From NCBI GenBank assembly GCA_016705695.1, contig JADJLA010000011.1, positions 1 to 64,000 on the forward strand: a DNA stretch of 64,000 nt, written 5' to 3'. The DNA is from Sphingobacteriaceae bacterium. GTDB lineage: Bacteria > Bacteroidota > Bacteroidia > B-17B0 > Aurantibacillaceae. Below, one piece after another: positions 62,484 to 64,000 of this stretch. Numbering within the stretch: position 1 is the stretch's first letter; every line of letters begins with the position of its first letter. A program made the position numbers and the translations under genes. The notes under the pieces are model-generated. The model was given only the letters and a program-made list of their open reading frames with translations, ran no database searches and was not told where the DNA came from.

Positions 62484-62602
62484 TTTTTGCCACGGAGGCA
62501 CCAAGGCACGGAGAAAAATTGAAAAACGTGTTATACAATACCACAGTAGAGTAAAATAAGCACTTGCTCTTAACTCCGCGCCTCCGTGTCTTGGTGGCAA
62601 AA
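62484..62602. repeat. Imperfect inverted repeat with GCCACGGAGGCAC arms
   Basis: The left arm (62484-62513) starts TTTTTGCCACGGAGGCACC. The right arm (62574-62602) is its inverse with several changes (CTCCGCGCCTCCGTGTCTTG). The arms enclose about 60 bases. This type of 'GCCACGGAGGCACAAAGGCAC' repeat is common between convergent genes of Bacteroidetes. It lies between the convergent cold-shock gene and apaG. Confidence 0.65.
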
Positions 62603-62613
62603 TAAAAAGAAGT

Positions 62614-63003
62614 TTAGTTGAGTTTTGCTGGAACGATCAAATCGAACTGAGGAATAATAGCCTTGAATAAAGTATCATCCATAAGGCGCTTCATATTATA
62701 ATAGCCCTTCATATAACCCATATCGGTAAGTAAATTGCAACCGCTATTGTATTCGTAGGTTTCTCCCGGTTCAAGCACAGGAGTTTCACCAATAACACCT
62801 TCACCCTCCACTTCACGTTTTTCGCCATTGCTATCAAAAATATCCCAATGCCTGCTTAGTAATTGTACAGCGTAATTTCCTTTGTTCTCAATTGTAATAA
62901 AGTACACAAAGAAAAAGTGGTTCTCACGAGGAATGCTATGCTCGGATAAATACGATGCTCGTACAGAGATCTCAATATTTTCGGTAGATATCTTTATGGT
63001 CAC
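62614..63003 (-). CDS. apaG: ApaG domain protein
   Basis: The 129-residue product starts with GTG (reads MTIKISTENIEISVRASY). It has the ApaG beta-sandwich core: NHFFFVYFITIENKGNYAVQ, LLSRHWDIFDSNGEKREVEG, GVIGETPVLEPGETYEYNSG and FDLIVPAKLN at the end. ApaG was linked to Co/Mg resistance in Salmonella; its biochemical role remains unclear. It converges with the cold-shock gene on the inverted repeat at 62484. Confidence 0.93.
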   Translation of the reverse strand: MTIKISTENIEISVRASYLSEHSIPRENHFFFVYFITIENKGNYAVQLLSRHWDIFDSNGEKREVEGEGVIGETPVLEPGETYEYNSGCNLLTDMGYMKGYYNMKRLMDDTLFKAIIPQFDLIVPAKLN

Positions 63004-63120
63004 ACAGCAAATTTATGGCAGAAATGCTGATTTGACAAAAATATTTAACTAAATGATTATCAATATCTTAAAAATATCACAAATCCGAGGTTTTGAACAC
63101 CTCAGTTGCCAATAAACCAC

Positions 63121-63128
63121 TATATTTG
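63121..63128 (+). promoter_or_regulatory. -7 box of rpsA
   Basis: TATATTTG at 63121-63128 fits TAnnTTTG. The -33 element is not clean (a TTG at 63106 is too close). The start codon of rpsA is at 63225, leaving a leader of about 90 bases. That length leaves room for a control region, but no folding could be shown. Confidence 0.4.
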
Positions 63129-63224
63129 TAGCCCGTTTTAAATAAGGGTTAAAGCGGAATAAATAAAAATGTAAAACCCCTCAGGTTTTCCCTTATAAGA
63201 TCTGATACAATTAGAATAAAAAAC

Positions 63225-64000
63225 ATGGCAGAAAAAGCCTTAGTAGGAAATCCGGATTTCGATTGGAGTTCGATCGGAAAAAAGCAAAACAATTACGATG
63301 CAGCAGAACGTGAAAAGCTAGATGCGCTTTACAGTAATTCATTAAGCACAATTGCAGATCTTCAAATTATTGAAGGTGTTGTAGTAGCAAAGAACAACCG
63401 CGAAGTTGTTGTGAACATTAATTATAAATCAGATGGCGTTGTTCCTTTATCGGAATTCCGTTACAATCCAGATCTAAAAATTGGTGATAAAATTGAAGTG
63501 TTTGTTGAAACAGCAGAAGATGCAAACGGACAATTAGTATTATCTCATAAAAAAGCACGCGCAAACAAAAGTTGGGATCGTGTTAACGAAGCTCTTAATA
63601 AAGATGAGATCATTAAAGGTTTTGTTAAGTGCAGAACAAAAGGTGGTTTGATCGTAGATGTATTCGGTATCGAAGCATTTTTTACCGGGTTCACAAATTG
63701 ATGTGAAACCAATTCGTGATTACGATGTGTTTGTTGGAAAAACTATGGAGTTCAAAGTTGTTAAGATCAACAATGAATACAAGAACGTAGTAGTATCTCA
63801 CAAAGCATTGATCGAAGCAGAAATTGAAAATCAAAAACGCGATATCATCTCTAAATTAGAGAAAGGACAAGTGTTGGAAGGAACTGTGAAGAACATCACA
63901 TCTTATGGTGTGTTTGTTGACTTAGGTGGTGTTGATGGATTGATCCACATCACTGACCTATCATGGGGTCGTATCAACCACCCAGAAGAGATCGTGAAAT
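63225..64000 (+). CDS. rpsA: Ribosomal protein S1 (partial, one-base frameshift near 63680)
   Basis: S1 binds mRNA on the 30S subunit. It starts AEKALVGNPDFDWSSIGKKQ and then has S1 repeats: VVVAKNNREVVVNINYKSDG and GFVKCRTKGGLIVDVFGIEA. Reading then runs into a false stop (EAFFTGFTN) at 63701. The true continuation uses the next frame: removing one T from a run of six T's near 63680 gives EAFLPGSQIDVKPIRDYDVF and then GTVKNITSYGVFVDLGGVDG and HITDLSWGRINHPEEIV to the window edge. Since S1 is normally essential, a sequencing error is the simplest explanation. The 3' end of the gene is outside the window. Confidence 0.93.

Noticed and set aside
1..64000. CRISPR arrays, rRNA, tRNA and classical riboswitches
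   Set aside because: No regularly spaced direct repeats and no cloverleaf-like or rRNA stretches were seen. ribH has almost no leader. A covariance-model search would be decisive but could not be run.

Overview
The window looks like chromosomal DNA from a member of the Bacteroidota. It is AT-rich. Several promoters fit the phylum's TAnnTTTG -7 box. It encodes type IX secretion (T9SS) cargo with C-terminal sorting tails, a SusC-style TonB receptor with a DUF4249 lipoprotein, DUF721/DciA next to RecF, a fused alpha/beta 2-oxoacid dehydrogenase E1, and many short palindromic intergenic repeats of the kind common in this phylum. I saw no tRNA, rRNA or CRISPR array. Genus and species cannot be told from the sequence alone.

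Layout. 1-1190: a decayed tyrosine integrase remnant abutting mnmE. 1187-6208: mnmE, a membrane protein, a ParE/RelE-type toxin-antitoxin pair and recG. 6209-6683: a GC-rich 332-bp element with 9-bp terminal inverted repeats. 6684-12366: envelope proteins, a frameshifted polysaccharide deacetylase-like gene, an arginase-fold protein with degenerate metal ligands and a T9SS cargo protein. 12608-20964: a small membrane/winged-helix operon, threonine aldolase with an O-methyltransferase, an NAD(P)-binding epimerase, a [2Fe-2S] thioredoxin-like protein and a GNAT acetyltransferase. 21041-30362: fructose-1,6-bisphosphatase, then a long minus-strand run (DUF4249, TonB receptor, M28 peptidase, two membrane genes, DUF721, recF). 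30471-33923: a TPR membrane protein, lumazine synthase and phosphohexomutase. 34007-44980: a minus-strand run with a peptide transporter, a LamG T9SS protein, MaoC hydratase, fused E1, an outer-membrane protein, and an MBOAT acyltransferase with two SGNH proteins. 45167-47993: enolase and citrate synthase. 48335-52638: a lipoprotein, an outer-membrane protein, accD and class I aldolase. 52676-57863: a four-gene operon resembling the SiaA/SiaB/SiaC phospho-switch. 57924-64000: asparagine synthetase, a glycosyltransferase, pdhB, a cold-shock protein, apaG and the start of rpsA.

How the genes work together. Central carbon metabolism is well represented (fbp, fba, eno, citrate synthase, pdhB, branched-chain-type E1, accD, phosphohexomutase). 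The MBOAT/SGNH trio probably O-acylates an exported glycan. The most interesting regulatory unit is at 52676-57863. A periplasmic propeller sensor with a cytoplasmic SpoIIE/PP2C phosphatase is co-transcribed with a lipoprotein, a SiaB-type kinase and a SiaC-type target that keeps a threonine at position 68. No diguanylate cyclase, the usual output in Pseudomonas, is adjacent.

Caution on sequence quality. At least four conserved genes (mnmE, the deacetylase-like gene, the TonB receptor and rpsA) are interrupted by one-base indels, mostly in short homopolymers, although their full reading continues in another frame. Because rpsA and mnmE are so conserved, uncorrected read errors are a likely explanation, and 'broken' genes here should be read with that in mind.
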